DNA from: Planctomycetota bacterium
Lineage (GTDB): Bacteria; Planctomycetota; B15-G4
Length of the DNA: 64,000 nucleotides
Assembly (NCBI GenBank): GCA_021604805.1
Contig: BQJR01000003.1
Location: 806,001 to 870,000, forward strand
Direction of reading: 5' to 3'
How positions within the stretch are numbered: the first letter of the stretch is position 1; every line of letters begins with the position of its first letter. This document shows positions 62,641 through 64,000 of this stretch, piece after piece. Under the pieces are notes generated by a model. The model did no database searches, was not told the origin of the DNA, and saw only the letters and a program-made list of their open reading frames with translations. The translations under genes were made by a program, and so were the position numbers.

Positions 62641-63359
62641 CGCGCACCAGACTTCACGAAGCGACCGTCCGAGTCCAGCTCCACGGCGAAGGGCAGCGCG
62701 TCGACCTTGGCGCAGTGACGCAGATCCTCGCCCAAACCGACCTCGATGAGTTTGCGGCCGGACGTGGAGCTGGCGAGCAGACCGTGCAGGTCGTGCTTCC
62801 ACTGGTCGAAGAGTGCCGCGGCCAAGCGCGCGCCTTCGCGCAACTCGGCGCCGGCGCTGAGCACGAGTTGGCCGGCGAGACAGCCCGCGGCGGCCACGTC
62901 GTCGAGGGCGAGCTCGCCGCCGCTGCCCGCGCACACGAGCCACACGCGTTCAGCCCGCGACACCCCCAGCGCGCGCGCGGTGGCTTCGGCGTTGAGCAAG
63001 GCGCCCGCGAGCACGCGGCCCGCGCCGGCGCAGCGCGCCACGGCGGCGGTGCCGTTGGTGGTGCTCAACACGATGTCGCGATCGCGCACGACAGCGGCGT
63101 TGAGTTCGCGCGGCGAGTTGCCCAGGTCGAAGCCCTCGGGCGGCAGGCCGCCGCGTTCGCCCGCGAGCAAGGCGCCGCGCTCGGCGGCGCGCGCGCGTGC
63201 TTCGGCGACTTCGGCCACGGGTTCCACGCCGCGCGCGCCGAGCTCCAGCGCCGTGACCAGGAAACTCGTGGCGCGCACCACGTCGATCACCACGGCGTGG
63301 TCGTCTGCCGAGAGCGCCTCGGGCAGCATCGACGGCAACAGCGCGCACTCGACGATCAT
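62637..63359 (-). CDS. comB: 2-phosphosulfolactate phosphatase (ComB)-family protein
   Basis: 240 residues from the ATG at 63359. VVIDVVRATSFLVTALELGARGVEPVAE, GERGGLPPEGFDLGNSPRE, IVLSTTNGTAAVARCAGAGRVLAGALLNA and VWLVCAGSGGELALDDVAAAG are the ComB signatures (D-x-x-R-A-T; TTNGT; GxxxGxxAxDD). ComB removes phosphate from 2-phosphosulfolactate in coenzyme M biosynthesis; bacterial members probably serve sulfolactate metabolism. It overlaps tatC by four bases, a coupling that is probably only genomic. A strong hairpin separates it from the upstream gene. Confidence 0.92.
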   Translation of the reverse strand: MIVECALLPSMLPEALSADDHAVVIDVVRATSFLVTALELGARGVEPVAEVAEARARAAERGALLAGERGGLPPEGFDLGNSPRELNAAVVRDRDIVLSTTNGTAAVARCAGAGRVLAGALLNAEATARALGVSRAERVWLVCAGSGGELALDDVAAAGCLAGQLVLSAGAELREGARLAAALFDQWKHDLHGLLASSTSGRKLIEVGLGEDLRHCAKVDALPFAVELDSDGRFVKSGAR

Positions 63360-63379
63360 CGCGGCCTCACCCGAAACGA

Positions 63380-63410
63380 CACGACGCCGCGCGATTCGCG
63401 CGGCGTCGTG
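63380..63410. terminator. Perfect hairpin, 14-bp stem with ATT loop
   Basis: Bases 63380-63393 are exactly complementary to 63397-63410 around ATT. It lies between the stop of the BRCT-like gene and the comB start, so it probably terminates the former. A short T-containing stretch (TCGTTTC) follows on the minus strand. Confidence 0.7.
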
Positions 63411-63456
63411 AACTCCTGCCGAAGCATGGCGTGACCGGCGAACCGGCGCGCCCGAC

Positions 63457-64000
63457 TCAGTAGCGCAGGAAGCTGGCCAGCTCGTCGAGCCGGATGATGC
63501 GCATGCCCAGCTTGTCGGCCAGGTGGTACTCATCGGTGTCGGTGAGCTCGGTGGCGAACTCGCCTTCGCTGAGGTCCTTGTCACCGAGCACGAGCACGTC
63601 GGTGGCGGAGCTGATCTTCTCGTCGACCGCGGAGCCCAAGTCTTCGAGGCGCTGCGTGACGAACTCCTTGCTCAGCGTGAGCGGGAACTGACCGAGCAGG
63701 TGGAAGCGCAGGCTCTCGTTCTTGGAGAAGTGCGGGTTGCTCACCAGGTCGCCGGCGATGATCGGGTCGAAGGGATCGGGCGTGCCGACCAGCCCCACGC
63801 GCGCCATGTCGGTGTCGACCTCGCGCACTTCCACGATGCCGCGCTGACTCAGCGCGCCCGACTCGTTGGCGCGCAAGACTTCGAAGCGCGTGCCGACCCG
63901 CAGGCCGTGCATACCGCCCACGTTGATCCAGGCCTGACCGCCGGTGTCGGCCACGGCCAGGATCTCGCCATCGGGGCGATCCGGCTCGGGCTGTTGACGA
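63457..64000 (-). CDS. Protein with C-terminal BRCT-like domain (5' end outside window)
   Basis: The last 181 codons of a longer gene; the frame is open to the window edge, and the residues before the first GTG (PDRPDGEILAV) continue the pattern. Residues up to about 85 form a small beta domain (AVADTGGQAWINVGGMHGLRVGTRFEVL, RGIVEVREVDTDMARVGLVG). The last 80 residues resemble a BRCT domain: QFPLTLSKEFVTQRLEDLGSAVDEKISSATDVLVLGDKDLSE and LGMRIIRLDELASFLRY, with the usual conserved strand-helix order though the tryptophan is replaced. The full protein probably has an N-terminal coiled coil, not seen here. Confidence 0.72.
   Translation of the reverse strand, partial: RQQPEPDRPDGEILAVADTGGQAWINVGGMHGLRVGTRFEVLRANESGALSQRGIVEVREVDTDMARVGLVGTPDPFDPIIAGDLVSNPHFSKNESLRFHLLGQFPLTLSKEFVTQRLEDLGSAVDEKISSATDVLVLGDKDLSEGEFATELTDTDEYHLADKLGMRIIRLDELASFLRY

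Overview
The window is uniformly G+C-rich, and most genes are preceded by weak or no Shine-Dalgarno sequences. I infer a deep-branching, probably marine Planctomycetota bacterium. The evidence is two copies of the sigma-ECF plus Ser/Thr-kinase pair typical of that phylum, many large exported proteins ending in the same roughly 100-residue C-terminal module, sulfatase and phytanoyl-CoA-dioxygenase genes, and paralogous Gfo/Idh/MocA oxidoreductases. No rRNA, tRNA, CRISPR array or insertion sequence was recognised.

Layout. 0-5.5 kb: sugar oxidoreductase and isomerase genes plus an exported beta-helix protein. 5.6-13.3 kb: an exported endonuclease I with accessory domains, an unknown exported protein, a HEAT-repeat protein, an AbgT-type transporter and a thioredoxin-like protein. 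13.7-20.6 kb: ECF sigma factor and kinase pair 1, then two exported proteins (carbohydrate-binding-like and alpha/beta hydrolase). 20.6-31.2 kb: PhyH dioxygenase, HTH regulator, M28 peptidase, sulfatase-like lipoprotein, GT-C-like membrane protein and a large M36 metallopeptidase. 31.3-39 kb: a c-di-GMP enzyme with an ethylene-receptor-like membrane sensor, an SNF2 helicase, a Coa1-like protein and an FtsJ/RlmM-like methyltransferase. 39.1-49.2 kb: exported EEP-family, phosphatase-M23 fusion, PQQ-dehydrogenase-like and FG-GAP proteins, then sigma/kinase pair 2. 49.3-52.6 kb: small membrane proteins, VOC, ArsR/SRPBCC, DUF1272 and DUF2200 genes. 52.6-55.3 kb: an integron-type cassette array. 55.5-64 kb: cupin lipoprotein, cinA, an exported protein, an HTH-like protein, ychF, tatC, comB and a truncated BRCT-like gene.

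The most notable region is 52.6-55.3 kb. At least three closely related attC recombination sites (plus a degenerate fourth) separate single-gene cassettes, all on the minus strand and with visibly lower G+C than the flanks. No integrase gene lies in the window, so it looks like a CALIN (cluster of attC sites lacking an integrase). Two of the four cassettes encode proteins with HEPN-type R-x4-H motifs, one an unnamed 314-residue protein and one a DUF4145 protein. A third encodes a membrane protein, and a fourth a small gene broken by a one-base deletion.

The other main observations are an intact Cu/ethylene-binding-like sensor fused to PAS-GGDEF-EAL, a histidine phosphatase fused to an M23 peptidase, the shared C-terminal module on exported enzymes, -10-like hexamers placed as if for leaderless transcription, and two genes whose conserved N-termini begin upstream of any ATG/GTG/TTG codon.
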